The position numbers and the translations under genes were made by a program. The notes beneath the pieces were generated by a model. It made no database searches. It saw only the letters and a program-made list of their open reading frames with translations, and had not been told where the DNA came from. From the NCBI GenBank assembly GCA_963742035.1, contig CAVUKH010000006.1, forward strand, positions 1-64,000: DNA of 64,000 bases, written 5' to 3'. Positions within the stretch are counted from its first letter, which is position 1. Each line of letters begins with the position of its first letter. This DNA comes from Bog-473 sp963742035 (GTDB lineage Bacteria > Actinomycetota > Acidimicrobiia > Acidimicrobiales > RAAP-2). Positions 52,206 through 61,119 of the stretch are shown here, one piece after another.

Positions 52206-53819
52206 ATGCGCCCGACGGTGACCGCACCCGGCGCGCTCGACGCGAGACCTCATGCCCGTCAGCGGGCGCTCCGGATTGTCTTCCTCGCGGTGATCATGTG
52301 TGCCGCCGTCGGCGTCCTGGCGACCACTGCACCCATGTCGGCGGCCACCGCCAGGGTGACCACCCGCCGGGCGCAACCAGGGAGCACGGGCCCCCTGGCA
52401 CCGGTCGTGCGGCCCGGTCAGCCCTACGTCACGCCGGGCCACGGTGCGACGATGGGCCCTCTCGGCGACAACCCCTCCAAGTCGCACGGCATCCAGCTCA
52501 GCATTCTGAGCGGCCTCCTCCATGGTCTGCCCATCTTCAACGGTGACTTCGCCGACCCCTATGCCCTCGTCGATGGCGATTCGGTCTACGCCTATGCCAC
52601 GAGCACGACGGCGTCGGCCTACGCGGCGGCGGCGCACATCCCCGTCATCGCGATCACGCGTGCCACGGGCTTCGCCGGCCACTACCTGGGCGACGCCCTG
52701 CCGACGCTGCCCACGTGGACCGTCCCTGGGTATCAGTGGGCCCCGTCTGTCTGGGCGCGCCCGGATGGGACGTTCGTGATGTACTACTCGACTCCGGCGA
52801 CGCAACCGCTGGACTGTATTTTCAGGGCGACCGATCCCGGGTGCGTGCAGACGACACACGGCGCGAACACGGCCATGTGCATCTCCCGGGCCACCAGCAC
52901 AAGCCCGGCCGGGCCCTTCGTGGACGACTCGAGCTCGGCCTTCATCTGCCCCACGGCACAGGGTGGAGCGATCGATCCGAGCATCTTCGTGACCACGAAC
53001 GGCACGCCCTGGCTCTTGTGGAAGGCCGACGGCGACTGCTGCGGCCTGCCGACGTACATCTACTCGCAGCAGCTCTCGCCCGACGGGCTCTCGACCGTCG
53101 GACCGCCGCATGAGCTCATCGGCGCCACCCAGGCCTGGGAGGGCGGCCTCGTCGAGGCACCCTCGATGGTCCAATCCGGCAACACGTTCTGGATGTTCTA
53201 TTCCGCCAACTTGTGGGGAACGCCCAACTACAGCATCGGCATCGCCGACTGTCAGGCCGTGACGGGCCCGTGCACCAAGCCGCTCGACCGGGCCTGGCAC
53301 ACCAGCACGAACAGCGCGAACGGACAGGGCTACGGCGGCTCGGAGTTCTTCGAGGCCGGCGGGGGACTCATCTGGATGGTGCACCACGGCCTCGTCCCAG
53401 GCCAGTCGGGCGACTACGCCGAACGGCGCCTGTATGTCGACCTGATGGTGTTCCCGGTCAAGGGGCTCCCCAAGGTCGCACCCAGACCTGCCGCGGCGGC
53501 GCTGGCCGAAGAGGCTCTGTACTACGAGGACCCTGACCTCCCTACACAACCCGAGGCCGCGTACGTCCACATGATTTCGGTCGTACCGGGGACCCTGACC
53601 GGCGTGAACACCACGGCAGCCGTAAGCGACGGACGGCTGGCGTGCACCGATTTCGCCGAGCAGGAGGCGACGGGCACCGTCGCCGGCTCACTCGAGCACC
53701 GTCACCTGAGCCAGTTCCAGGCGTACGTCGTCAGCGAGTTCGCGGCAGAATATCTGTGTCCCCGACAGCTCCCGTACGCGCTGACCGACTTGCGGCACGC
53801 GTTGGTCGCCGGCTCCTGA
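52206..53819 (+). CDS. Secreted GH43-type glycosidase with C-terminal DUF732-like domain
   Basis: 537 residues. Signal peptide LRIVFLAVIMCAAVGVLATTAPMSA. Residues about 105-410 form a five-bladed propeller with GH43 catalytic positions: DFADPYALVDG (base Asp), GGAIDPSIFV (pKa-modulating Asp) and GLVEAPSMV (acid Glu). Likely acts on arabinose- or xylose-containing glycans. From about residue 461 a helical domain with paired Cys (LACTDFAEQ and YLCPRQLPYA) resembles DUF732 of mycobacterial secreted proteins. The fusion is unusual. ATG 52206 follows GGGGG; the open frame upstream overlaps the EAL gene and is not coding. Confidence 0.85.
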   Translation: MRPTVTAPGALDARPHARQRALRIVFLAVIMCAAVGVLATTAPMSAATARVTTRRAQPGSTGPLAPVVRPGQPYVTPGHGATMGPLGDNPSKSHGIQLSILSGLLHGLPIFNGDFADPYALVDGDSVYAYATSTTASAYAAAAHIPVIAITRATGFAGHYLGDALPTLPTWTVPGYQWAPSVWARPDGTFVMYYSTPATQPLDCIFRATDPGCVQTTHGANTAMCISRATSTSPAGPFVDDSSSAFICPTAQGGAIDPSIFVTTNGTPWLLWKADGDCCGLPTYIYSQQLSPDGLSTVGPPHELIGATQAWEGGLVEAPSMVQSGNTFWMFYSANLWGTPNYSIGIADCQAVTGPCTKPLDRAWHTSTNSANGQGYGGSEFFEAGGGLIWMVHHGLVPGQSGDYAERRLYVDLMVFPVKGLPKVAPRPAAAALAEEALYYEDPDLPTQPEAAYVHMISVVPGTLTGVNTTAAVSDGRLACTDFAEQEATGTVAGSLEHRHLSQFQAYVVSEFAAEYLCPRQLPYALTDLRHALVAGS

Positions 53820-54568
53820 GCCGTAGAAATCCTGCCGAAGACGTCGACCGTCGTCCTGTGGCAGGGGTGCCATACCGACACCCTCTTCAATGCGCAGGAC
53901 CCGCCGTCACTGCAGTTCCTTGGCGAGCATCTGCACGATTGAAGGAATCTCGGAGATGCCGTGGCTCGCAGCGTGCGGGCGGAGACTCCAGGTTGCCGCT
54001 CATCCCGCCGTGCCTCCGCCCGCCTGTCGGGCTCGTTCGAGAAGTCGAAATGGCCCACGGGTGCACCTCCGTCGCCTGGCACTCCGCCCGGCTCGGTGCG
54101 AGCGAGGAACCCGATGACTCAGGGGGTCCCCCCAGAAACCACCGCCCCCGCAACGGGGGCAGACGGAAGTGAGGCAGTGGACCTACCGTCACTCACGAGC
54201 ATCGTTCCGCCGCCAGGGACCCGAAATCCCAACCCGGCGATGTGATTGAGGATGAAATGTGACCGTGGTCAATCTTCGTACAAGCCTCGACGGAATCTCC
54301 ATCGATGCATTGCGATCGTTGACGCAATTACATCTGCGCGCTCGGAGATGTCCCTCGGGATGAGAACCCGAAATCTGCAGAGACTTTTCCGAGGAATCCC
54401 CGGAGCGGCCGGAACATATGAAGTATCAGGTAGAGACCACAAAGATTCTGACTTTGATCGACCGTGCACATGGTTCCTTTTGTCTGGGCCTTGCGTCCTC
54501 CCCTGGCCAGATTTGACATAGATCGTCGCCGCGTTTCGGACCATCTTCAAGGGTGGGTGGGTTCCCCA
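53820..54568. other. 750-bp stretch without a supported gene
   Basis: No ORF here has convincing homology. It contains a GC hairpin GCCCCCG-CAA-CGGGGGC (54144-54160), possibly the terminator for the GH43 gene. On the minus strand a short frame ending near 53918 reads SEIPSIVQMLAKELQ, which looks like the C-terminus of a lost gene. Base composition becomes less GC-rich from about 54230, continuing to about 59650, which suggests acquired DNA. Confidence 0.4.
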
Positions 54569-54597
54569 TTGCATAATCGCAACTCACATTGCATAAT
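54569..54597 (+). promoter_or_regulatory. Promoter of the FkbM methyltransferase gene
   Basis: TTGCAT (54569-54574), 17-bp spacer, CATAAT (54592-54597). CATTGCATAAT occurs twice exactly 20 bp apart (54567 and 54587), so the -35 and -10 are each part of a duplicated element. The start codon is 36 bases downstream. Confidence 0.55.
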
Positions 54598-54632
54598 GGC
54601 ATTCAGGTTGGGATTGGCTGGCGGAGATCAGC

Positions 54633-55400
54633 ATGATCAGAGCAGGCAGGCGTCTCCTTTCCTTATGGGAATCGCGGCATCTCACTTGGTTCACAATGCG
54701 GCACGCCTTCCCCGTGGCAGGGACACCCAGCGGAATCATGGCGTCGAACGAGCACGGGGTCTATTGCGTCCCCAAGTCCTGCAGGCACCGGCGCGCGGCA
54801 AGAGCGGTGCTCAGATCCCGGGTATGGGAGCCCGAGACTGTCAACCTCGTGTGCAGGACGTGTTGCGATGGCGACATCGTGCACGCTGGCACCTTCTTCG
54901 GAGACTTCCTGCCGGCATTTGCACGGTCGCGGGTCGGTGCAGCGAGCGTGTGGGCCTTCGAACCGAATCTCGAGAATTATCAGTGCGCCCGGCAAACCAT
55001 TGCCCTGAACGGTCTTCCCAATGTCTTCCTCGAGCATGCCGCTCTCCACAGAGCGCCGGGCACCGGCCTGCTCGCCACCCGGTCGCTCAAGGGAAGGGTG
55101 CTTGGAGGAGCCAGTCACCTCGTTGAGGATGCAACCTCTGTGGGTTCCGTGGAGGAGGTAGACCTGGTGACTGTTGACCGACACGTGCCTCCGAACCGAC
55201 GCGTATCGGTAGTTCAGCTTGACCTCGAGGGCCATGAGCGCGATGCACTGGAGGGTGCACTCGCAACGCTTCGACGTTGTCGCCCGCTGCTCGTTCTGGA
55301 AACCGTCCCTGACCTCGACTGGGTGGCGTCGAATCTGGGGGCTTTGGGCTATGAACCCAAGGGGACGGTTCATGGGAACGCCGTCTTTGCAGCGGACTGA
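54633..55400 (+). CDS. FkbM family SAM-dependent methyltransferase
   Basis: 255 residues. Class I methyltransferase fold with SAM loop DIVHAGTFFGDFLPAFAR (GxFxGxF in place of GxGxG), AFEPNLENYQCARQTIALNGLPNVFLEHAALH, and VVQLDLEGHERDALEGALATLRRCRPLLVLE, all FkbM hallmarks. FkbM enzymes O-methylate sugars or polyketides. It stands alone in a less GC-rich region with no glycan cluster, next to the island border. Target unknown. Confidence 0.85.
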   Translation: MIRAGRRLLSLWESRHLTWFTMRHAFPVAGTPSGIMASNEHGVYCVPKSCRHRRAARAVLRSRVWEPETVNLVCRTCCDGDIVHAGTFFGDFLPAFARSRVGAASVWAFEPNLENYQCARQTIALNGLPNVFLEHAALHRAPGTGLLATRSLKGRVLGGASHLVEDATSVGSVEEVDLVTVDRHVPPNRRVSVVQLDLEGHERDALEGALATLRRCRPLLVLETVPDLDWVASNLGALGYEPKGTVHGNAVFAAD

Positions 55401-55425
55401 GTGGTGGGGTGCATCATTTCTGCTC

Positions 55426-55463
55426 ACCCCAGGGGCACTGTGCTTACCCCAGGGGCATTGTGC
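55426..55463. repeat. 20-bp tandem repeat
   Basis: ACCCCAGGGGCAYTGTGC occurs at 55426-55443 and 55446-55463 with one mismatch. Each unit contains the palindrome CCCCAGGGG-like core (CCCC/GGGG). It lies between the FkbM gene and the left island repeat; role unknown. Confidence 0.6.
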
Positions 55464-55498
55464 CGATCGCCGACCAACCAGTTTCTTCTGAGGTGAGG

Positions 55499-55537
55499 AA
55501 TGCTCCGGGGGTGAGACTCGAAATCGCAACCTCGCGG
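55499..55537. repeat. Left attachment-site repeat (tRNA-Asn 3' end copy)
   Basis: 55499-55522 is identical to 59607-59630, the T-loop, acceptor and flank of tRNA-Asn; similarity continues to 55537 with three mismatches in 15 positions. The mismatches break the T-stem, and no rest of a tRNA precedes it, so this is a copy of the attachment core left by site-specific integration. Confidence 0.8.
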
Positions 55538-55785
55538 CGGCAGCCTCTTACGAGGATTCTGCACAGCACCAACTTGAATACTCCCTGCTAAATCCGGATT
55601 TCGTCACACAAATTGACCGCGATTGACCACCCCTTTCCGGGTGTTTCACGACGCGAATCCTGCGCGAACGGCGACCTTCTAAAGCTCCCGCGTCGGCTTT
55701 CGTCACACGGGGTCCGCTGCTTTCTGGGAAGCCGCTCCGACCACACGGTTTTCAGCCCGATGACTCAGTTCGCCGCTAGGAGCGT

Positions 55786-56382
55786 TTACAACGCTTGGCC
55801 CGAGGACGTGTTCCCCGACTTCTCGACGCTGCTCACTGCCTGGTCGCCTGGAGTCCGTATCCTCGCCATCCCGCGGGTCGCGGCGCCGAGGACCAGACGG
55901 ACGACAATAGCGAGGACCGCCAGGTCCGAGAGCATCTGGACCATGGCAACGATGCGAGCGGGGTCCGTCTTCGGTGTGATGTCACCGAAACCCACGGTCG
56001 AAAACACCGTTACCGTGAAATACAACGCTCCCGTCCGGTTCAGTTGCGCCCCGAAAGCTGCGGGACTCGATGCTGACATCGTGAGATAGATCCATGCGAA
56101 CGAGACCAGGAAAAGGGGGATGATTGTTGCCATCGCCACACCGGCTCGAAGCATCGGATGATGGTGCTTTGCGATCTGGCGCACCTCGACGCCGAGCACG
56201 ACGGCGAATATGACCAGAACCGCCGTCAAGCGCAACGCCACCGATTGGTGCGCTCGATGCTCAATGGGAAACAGGTAGTACAAGCCAACGAGCAGCACAG
56301 CGCTTACTACGGCACGCGCAACCGTCTTCACCATGTGGGACCGTTCGAAGTCCCCCAGGAGTGAGTCACCCGAGGTTGTCAC
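55786..56382 (-). CDS. Small two-pore-helix K+ channel protein (Ion_trans_2)
   Basis: 198 residues with four hydrophobic segments; the last two flank a pore loop YFTVTVFSTVGFGDITP with filter TVGFGD, selective for K+. First helices VARAVVSAVLLVGLYYLF and ALRLTAVLVIFAVVLGVEV are extra. No RCK domain. GTG 56382 is two bases after the stop of the upstream membrane-protein gene, so they are co-transcribed. Island cargo. Confidence 0.8.
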   Translation of the reverse strand: MTTSGDSLLGDFERSHMVKTVARAVVSAVLLVGLYYLFPIEHRAHQSVALRLTAVLVIFAVVLGVEVRQIAKHHHPMLRAGVAMATIIPLFLVSFAWIYLTMSASSPAAFGAQLNRTGALYFTVTVFSTVGFGDITPKTDPARIVAMVQMLSDLAVLAIVVRLVLGAATRGMARIRTPGDQAVSSVEKSGNTSSGQAL

Positions 56383-56384
56383 TG

Positions 56385-57203
56385 CTATCCCGTCACCGGA
56401 TCGGACAGGAACTCCAATAGCTTCGTTCGTCTCCGTTGGGCCATCCACACGCCCAATCGCTGCCCGCCAACCGAGCACACGACTGCGATGACACAGGCCA
56501 CAGCAACGCCCAGCCCAAGATCGTGATCCGGCAACTTCTGGGAAAGCCCATGTGGTGAGGTGAAGCCCCACAAAAGGAGCGACGGCGCCAGCATCAGTGC
56601 GGCCAGAACGGGGACCAGGACATAGGGCGTGACAGCGAGGATGAGCCAGCGAAGCAGCATTCTTCCCCGGGGTCGACGATGCTCCCACCGATATCGAAGC
56701 GGCATCGGGTGGTATGGAAACACGATGCCCACCCAGGCCGAGATGGCCAGGAAGCCGAAAGGGATCACGCCGATGGCGACGACTGTGTAGAAAGTGGCCA
56801 GCAACGAATGATTGATCAGCCCGTTGATGATCGCCACCAGGACACAGAGCGGGGTGATCAGTAACCACAAAACCACATTCTTGGCGTAAAGCAGCCGGCG
56901 GAACATCACGGGGTCGTCCAAGGCGGCAGTAACCCGCCGGGAGTCAGGGCCAAGGACGTTGGTGGACGGAACGTCCGAGTACATCCACGCCGCCAGGATC
57001 AACGCGAAAGCCAAGGTTCCATGGAGGGTGAACACCTTGTCTCGCAACCCCGCTGGGAGAAAGAACCAAGCCGAACTCATAAGGGCCCCGTTAATGGCGA
57101 CCGTAATTGGAGCCTCGTAAGGGGCCTGAAACGTCAGGGCGATCTGCCGGCGTACTGCTTCCCTTGTGTCACCCGGTAGTCGTAGGTCAACTGCCTCGAA
57201 CAT
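56385..57203 (-). CDS. Multi-spanning membrane protein of unknown function
   Basis: 272 residues, about six helices, for example ITVAINGALMSSAWFFLPAG, VVLWLLITPLCVLVAIINGLI and LLRWLILAVTPYVLVPVLAALML. A conserved-looking cytosolic loop VFPYHPMPLRYRWEHRRPRGR lies between helices. I do not recognise the family. It is tightly linked to the K+ channel gene downstream. Confidence 0.65.
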   Translation of the reverse strand: MFEAVDLRLPGDTREAVRRQIALTFQAPYEAPITVAINGALMSSAWFFLPAGLRDKVFTLHGTLAFALILAAWMYSDVPSTNVLGPDSRRVTAALDDPVMFRRLLYAKNVVLWLLITPLCVLVAIINGLINHSLLATFYTVVAIGVIPFGFLAISAWVGIVFPYHPMPLRYRWEHRRPRGRMLLRWLILAVTPYVLVPVLAALMLAPSLLLWGFTSPHGLSQKLPDHDLGLGVAVACVIAVVCSVGGQRLGVWMAQRRRTKLLEFLSDPVTG

Positions 57204-57292
57204 GGCTCAGCAGCCCCTTCGGTAGTGATAGACGAGACCAGAGCTTCGAGCCCCAACAGGACACTCCAGACAAATGGACAACGGATTGGTCA

Positions 57293-58228
57293 TCACGCGG
57301 TTTCGACGCTCTCAATCCCGAGGTCTGTGCTCTCTTTTGGGTCCTTGCCAACGGCCAGCTTGGCGCTCATCTTGATGGCCTTGACCGAACTCGTGGCTCC
57401 CGTTTGCAGGACAACGGCGATGATCAACAGCAAGATGGCGAGATAGCGGAATGTATGGGAGCCCAGCAGAAGGATCGCGACTCGACCCAATGCAAAGGGT
57501 GGCGCGCACACGACAGCACCGACTGCTCCCCCGACGGCTGAAGCGGTGAGCTTGTCCTTCGTGGAACGCTCTGACTTCACGCCGATGAGTCGCGCTGGGA
57601 CTGCGACATACGCAACCATCATGACGGCCACCACCGCACTGAGGGTGAGGGAGAACCAGAACTTGCCCCAACGATCGACGACCATGGTCGCAAAGCCAAG
57701 CGCCAATCCCACGACCAGACCCCAGCCGAGGATAGTGCGCAGGTGCTGTTTCGCCTCGCTGAAAGCGGGACGAATCTGGGGAGCTCCCGGCCGGGATATG
57801 GCGAATGCGAAGACTCCGTTGAGAAAAAAGCTGCCCGCGGTCAGCCCGGCGATGATCAGCAACACCAGCCAGAGGAGGGGTCCGCGCAAGAGGTGGAACT
57901 CCTTCCCGTGCAGCGCGTGGGCCTTGAGATCGAGCATCGCCGCCCAAATCCACATTGCGGGCAGGATCTGCACCAGTGTCAACCTCCAGTTGGTGACCAG
58001 AAGCTTCACGCCTTGGAAGAGCATGGCGAAGGCTCCGACGAGCAGAGCCAGAGGTGCGAGCCAGCGGCTGCGTTGGCTGAGGGCCACGACGCTTCTTTCG
58101 ACCATCGCTTCGTCGCCCGTACGAATGGCCGTCACCAGACGCTCGATCTGCGTCTTAATCGCCACCCGTCGAGTTTGAGTCAACGGCTCGTTCGCGACCT
58201 TGTCGCTCGCGTCGATGTTTTGCGGCAT
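57293..58228 (-). CDS. Multi-spanning membrane protein of unknown function
   Basis: 311 residues. A soluble N-terminus with TRRVAIKTQIERLVTAIRTGDEAMVERSVVAL, then about seven helices, including WLAPLALLVGAFAMLFQGVKLLVTNW and LTLSAVVAVMMVAYVAVPARLI, and the C-terminus VKAIKMSAKLAVGKDPKES. Family not recognised. Start ATG 58228 chosen at the first Met before the charged domain. Island cargo, same strand as its neighbours. Confidence 0.65.
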   Translation of the reverse strand: MPQNIDASDKVANEPLTQTRRVAIKTQIERLVTAIRTGDEAMVERSVVALSQRSRWLAPLALLVGAFAMLFQGVKLLVTNWRLTLVQILPAMWIWAAMLDLKAHALHGKEFHLLRGPLLWLVLLIIAGLTAGSFFLNGVFAFAISRPGAPQIRPAFSEAKQHLRTILGWGLVVGLALGFATMVVDRWGKFWFSLTLSAVVAVMMVAYVAVPARLIGVKSERSTKDKLTASAVGGAVGAVVCAPPFALGRVAILLLGSHTFRYLAILLLIIAVVLQTGATSSVKAIKMSAKLAVGKDPKESTDLGIESVETA

Positions 58229-58250
58229 CGTGAATACAAAGGTCTTCGGT

Positions 58251-58571
58251 CTACGACGCGTCGGAGCTCGACACCCTGTGTGCCCATGTCGCACCTAATT
58301 GCAGCAGCGCGATGCAGACCGCGAGCACCAACACAATGGCCAGAAGACTCCATCCGGTGAGATTGCCGCCGAGCACGAGGAAGAGCCCTGCAACGATCAC
58401 GCCGACGATGCGCAGGCCGCTGAGGTGTTCGAGGATCCACTCTCCGGAGCGGCGGGCGCGATCCGGTCCGGCGGCGGCCTGCCCGATACCGGTCGTCATC
58501 TGTCGGGCCTGCGTGCCCCAGCGGCCCTGTCTGATCCGGTCGACGCCGCGCTCACTTGGTGGGACTGACAT
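58251..58571 (-). CDS. Small membrane protein of unknown function
   Basis: 106 residues: a basic soluble lead (SERGVDRIRQGRWGTQARQM) then two helices, LRIVGVIVAGLFLVLGGNLTGW and LLAIVLVLAVCIALLQLGATW. First gene of the four-gene island set. Ribosome site is weak, so the start at ATG 58571 is tentative. Confidence 0.6.
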   Translation of the reverse strand: MSVPPSERGVDRIRQGRWGTQARQMTTGIGQAAAGPDRARRSGEWILEHLSGLRIVGVIVAGLFLVLGGNLTGWSLLAIVLVLAVCIALLQLGATWAHRVSSSDAS

Positions 58572-59247
58572 TGGAGTCAGCCGGAGGCCCCCGCAACGAT
58601 CGCTCGATTCGAGGAGTGAAAGCAAGGTAGGAAGCGCACGGGGACATTCTGCAACGGTAAACGTGCAAAAGTCGTCATACCCTGAGGGTGATTGTCGTCC
58701 TGTGATCTGGCAATTCACTCAGAATCGAGACTCTGCCCGAGGAGGTCCCGCACCACTCCACCACACAGCCGGTCGGAGGACCCGTTTCTCTGTCGGCTAC
58801 TGGCACGGGCCGACGGTGCCCGTCCAAAGGAGCAAGGCCGAGACGGGGTGAAGGTCGCCATCACCCGACGAGGGTGATGACTGTCGCATCGCATCCGCCG
58901 ATACTGCAGGGACTGACTTCTCCCAGTGACGGAGCCGAAACCCTACGAGCAGGCTAGGTGAACACTGTGCTTCGAGTTCATGACCAAGACCAGGGGTGCG
59001 ACGAGTTGTGGCATTCGCTTCTGAGGCAATGAACGCCCTCCGACAGTCGAACTCTTGGGAGTGGATTCGCCGTCGTCTGCAGCCGCTCCGAGACACGTGG
59101 CACAAAACCGATGGCTGCCTCGCCCCCGATTGTGAAGAGAGAGCACGGCACTTCCCACCGTCGCGTTGCTGCCAGTTTCATTCGAACTACGAGACGTTTC
59201 AAGGTCGCCCATAGGCCGACGAACCCAACCAGCATCGGAGGTGAGAA
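58572..59247. other. 676-bp stretch in the island without a supported gene
   Basis: Short ORFs on both strands show no homology or codon pattern I trust. It probably contains the promoter of the four membrane-protein genes and decayed island DNA between them and the integrase fragment. Confidence 0.4.
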
Positions 59248-59376
59248 GTGCTCAGGACAGATGCAAGAGAGATTGAGCGGGAAAGGGAGCGTGAGCGGGA
59301 ACGCGAAAGAGAGCGGGAACGCGAACGGAAAAGGGATCGCCCCGGTGAGCGGGGACCGGAGCCACGCAGGAGATAG
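59248..59376 (+). CDS. 42-residue Glu-Arg repeat peptide
   Basis: GTG start with GGAGG eight bases upstream. After VLRTDAREI come nine consecutive Glu-Arg pairs, then Lys-Arg, Asp-Arg and a Pro/Arg-rich tail. Such sequence would form a single charged alpha helix. The codons vary (GAG/GAA; CGG, AGG, CGT, CGC, AGA), so it is not a fresh DNA expansion. Expression is unproven; the hexamer repeat may be non-coding. Confidence 0.4.
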   Translation: MLRTDAREIERERERERERERERERERKRDRPGERGPEPRRR

Positions 59377-59402
59377 CACGAAGTAGGAACCGCTCTAGGT
59401 GA

Positions 59403-59588
59403 GCCGTTTCGGTCCGCTACACCCACGCATCCGAGGAGCGCGACGCTCTGCTCGCCCAAGCACTCAATCAGTTCGCAAAGCGTTTCGAACGGGGTCCCGA
59501 TTGCGAATGCGTCACCAGAAGGGTCGCGCACGTCGCGCGCGCCACGAGGATGAGGTGGACGGTGAGGTGCCGGAGTTACCGCCGCTGA
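59403..59588 (+). pseudogene. C-terminal fragment of a tyrosine recombinase/integrase
   Basis: An open frame after a TGA reads SVRYTHASEERDALLAQALNQFAKRF, which matches the end of actinobacterial phage-type integrases (typical form RYQHATxERDxxIAxxL), with the Tyr that attacks DNA in RYTH. Everything upstream (Arg-His-Arg catalytic region) is missing or interrupted by stops. It lies next to the tRNA-Asn attachment site, as expected for the integrase of this island. Confidence 0.6.
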
Positions 59589-59610
59589 CCAGCGAAAACG
59601 AAGAGAAATG

Positions 59611-59682
<72 letters not shown>

Positions 59683-59763
59683 AAGGGTTGAGAAAACAGA
59701 CCCCGAACGATATCAGCGCGCCATACGGCCAGAGGTGAGGCTCCACCCAACTTCAGGGGGTGA

Positions 59764-61119
59764 TCAGGACTCTTCGAGGTAGTCCCTCAGGAGGTGGGCG
59801 GCATCGGGCCGGCGTAGTTTGGCAAGGGTCTTGGATTCGATCTGCCGGACCCGCTCCCGGGTCACCCCGAACTCCCGGCCGACCTCTTCGAGCGTGCGGA
59901 TCTTGCCATCATCGAGACCGAAGCGGAGGCGAACCACGTCTTGCTCACGCTCGGAAAGGTGTCCGAGCGCCTCGCGCACAGCGGCGTCCAACAGCGAACG
60001 AGTCGCCGCGTCGTCGGGAACCACAGCTCCCCTGTCCTCAATGAGGTCCGACAGGTTGAAGTCGTCCTCGTCACCGACGGGCTGTTCGAGCGACACCGTG
60101 TCCTGGTTGATGCGAAGGATCTCGCGCACGCGTTCGATCGGGAGCTCGACGCGCAGTGCTACCTCCTCAATGGTCGGTTCACGACCGAGCTCTTGCAGGA
60201 GCTGACGCTGTGCCCATACGACCTTGTTGATGGTCTCGACCATGTGGACTGGAATCCGGATGGTGCGCGCCTGGTCGGCTATCGCCCGCGTGATGGCCTG
60301 ACGGATCCACCACGTTGCGTAGGTCGAGAACTTGAAACCCTTTGTGTGATCGAACTTGTCCACCGCCCGCATGAGCCCGAGGTTGCCCTCCTGAATCAGA
60401 TCGAGGAAGGCGAGGCCGCGGTTGCGATAGCGCTTGGCGATGGAGACGACCAAGCGCAAGTTGGCCTCAATGAGCTCGTCCTTCGCCTTGAGTCCGTTAC
60501 GCATGAGCCGCTTGTTCCGGGACACTCCACCGGCATCCAGCAGGTCTTCAGCTGCTCCCTCACCATTCAGGGCAAGCTCATGGGCGGCCAACCGGGCCGC
60601 CGCAGCGTTGCCCTCCTCTATGGTCTTGGCGATCTCGACTTCGAGCTCAGCGTTGAGGAGCGGAACCCGGCCGATCTCCTTGAGATATGTGTGGACGGGG
60701 TCCTCTGAACTGCCTCCCGAATCACCGCTGGAAAGGGCCCGCTTCCCGTTGCCCTCACGCCGGGCATCCGCACGGAGCGCACCGTTGGACTTCGGTACGG
60801 CCCGGGCTTCTTTTGGCGGAGTCACCTCGACGACGAGGTCCTCTTCTTCATCCGCCACGAGCGCGACACCTTCGGCAGTGACACGATCGATCAGTGTCGT
60901 CAGTACCTCAGGTGTCAACTCGACCGTGTGGAGTGCCTCGATCAGTTCGGCTTGGGTGAGCTGTCCTTTGGCGCGCCCCACCTCGAGAGCTTCGTCGAAG
61001 TCGACTTGCGAAACGCCCGGTGGGAGCGCGACGTGCGCGATCGGCGCCAGCGACTCCGAGGACGCGTCGGACCGCTCGACTTCCCCGTCGTCGATAGCCA
61101 CCGCTGACTCTTCGCTCAC
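59764..61119 (-). CDS. rpoD: Principal RNA polymerase sigma factor
   Basis: 451-residue primary sigma70. Region 1.2 SEDPVHTYLKEIGRVPLL; region 2 ANLRLVVSIAKRYRNRGLAFLDLIQEGNLGLMRAVDKFDHTKGFKFSTYATWWIRQAITRAIADQARTIRIPVH (positions split over helices 2.1-2.4); region 3 ELGREPTIEEVALRVEL; region 4.2 LEEVGREFGVTRERVRQIESKTLAKLR. N-terminal region 1.1 is acidic, with the Asp/Glu-rich stretch VADEEEDLVVEV. GTG start overlaps the dnaG stop, the classic dnaG-rpoD macromolecular synthesis operon order. Confidence 0.95.
   Translation of the reverse strand: MSEESAVAIDDGEVERSDASSESLAPIAHVALPPGVSQVDFDEALEVGRAKGQLTQAELIEALHTVELTPEVLTTLIDRVTAEGVALVADEEEDLVVEVTPPKEARAVPKSNGALRADARREGNGKRALSSGDSGGSSEDPVHTYLKEIGRVPLLNAELEVEIAKTIEEGNAAAARLAAHELALNGEGAAEDLLDAGGVSRNKRLMRNGLKAKDELIEANLRLVVSIAKRYRNRGLAFLDLIQEGNLGLMRAVDKFDHTKGFKFSTYATWWIRQAITRAIADQARTIRIPVHMVETINKVVWAQRQLLQELGREPTIEEVALRVELPIERVREILRINQDTVSLEQPVGDEDDFNLSDLIEDRGAVVPDDAATRSLLDAAVREALGHLSEREQDVVRLRFGLDDGKIRTLEEVGREFGVTRERVRQIESKTLAKLRRPDAAHLLRDYLEES

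Noticed and set aside
54246..54521. AraC-like ORF on the plus strand
   Set aside because: A short stretch resembles a helix-turn-helix (RTRNLQRLFRG), but nothing before or after fits and there is no good start.
55499..55575. A second complete tRNA at the left island border
   Set aside because: Only the 3' part matches; the T-stem is broken and no D-arm or anticodon arm can be built.
59199..59531. Arg/Ser-rich minus-strand ORF
   Set aside because: Its RS repeats are only the reverse complement of the Glu-Arg repeat, and it crosses the integrase fragment.
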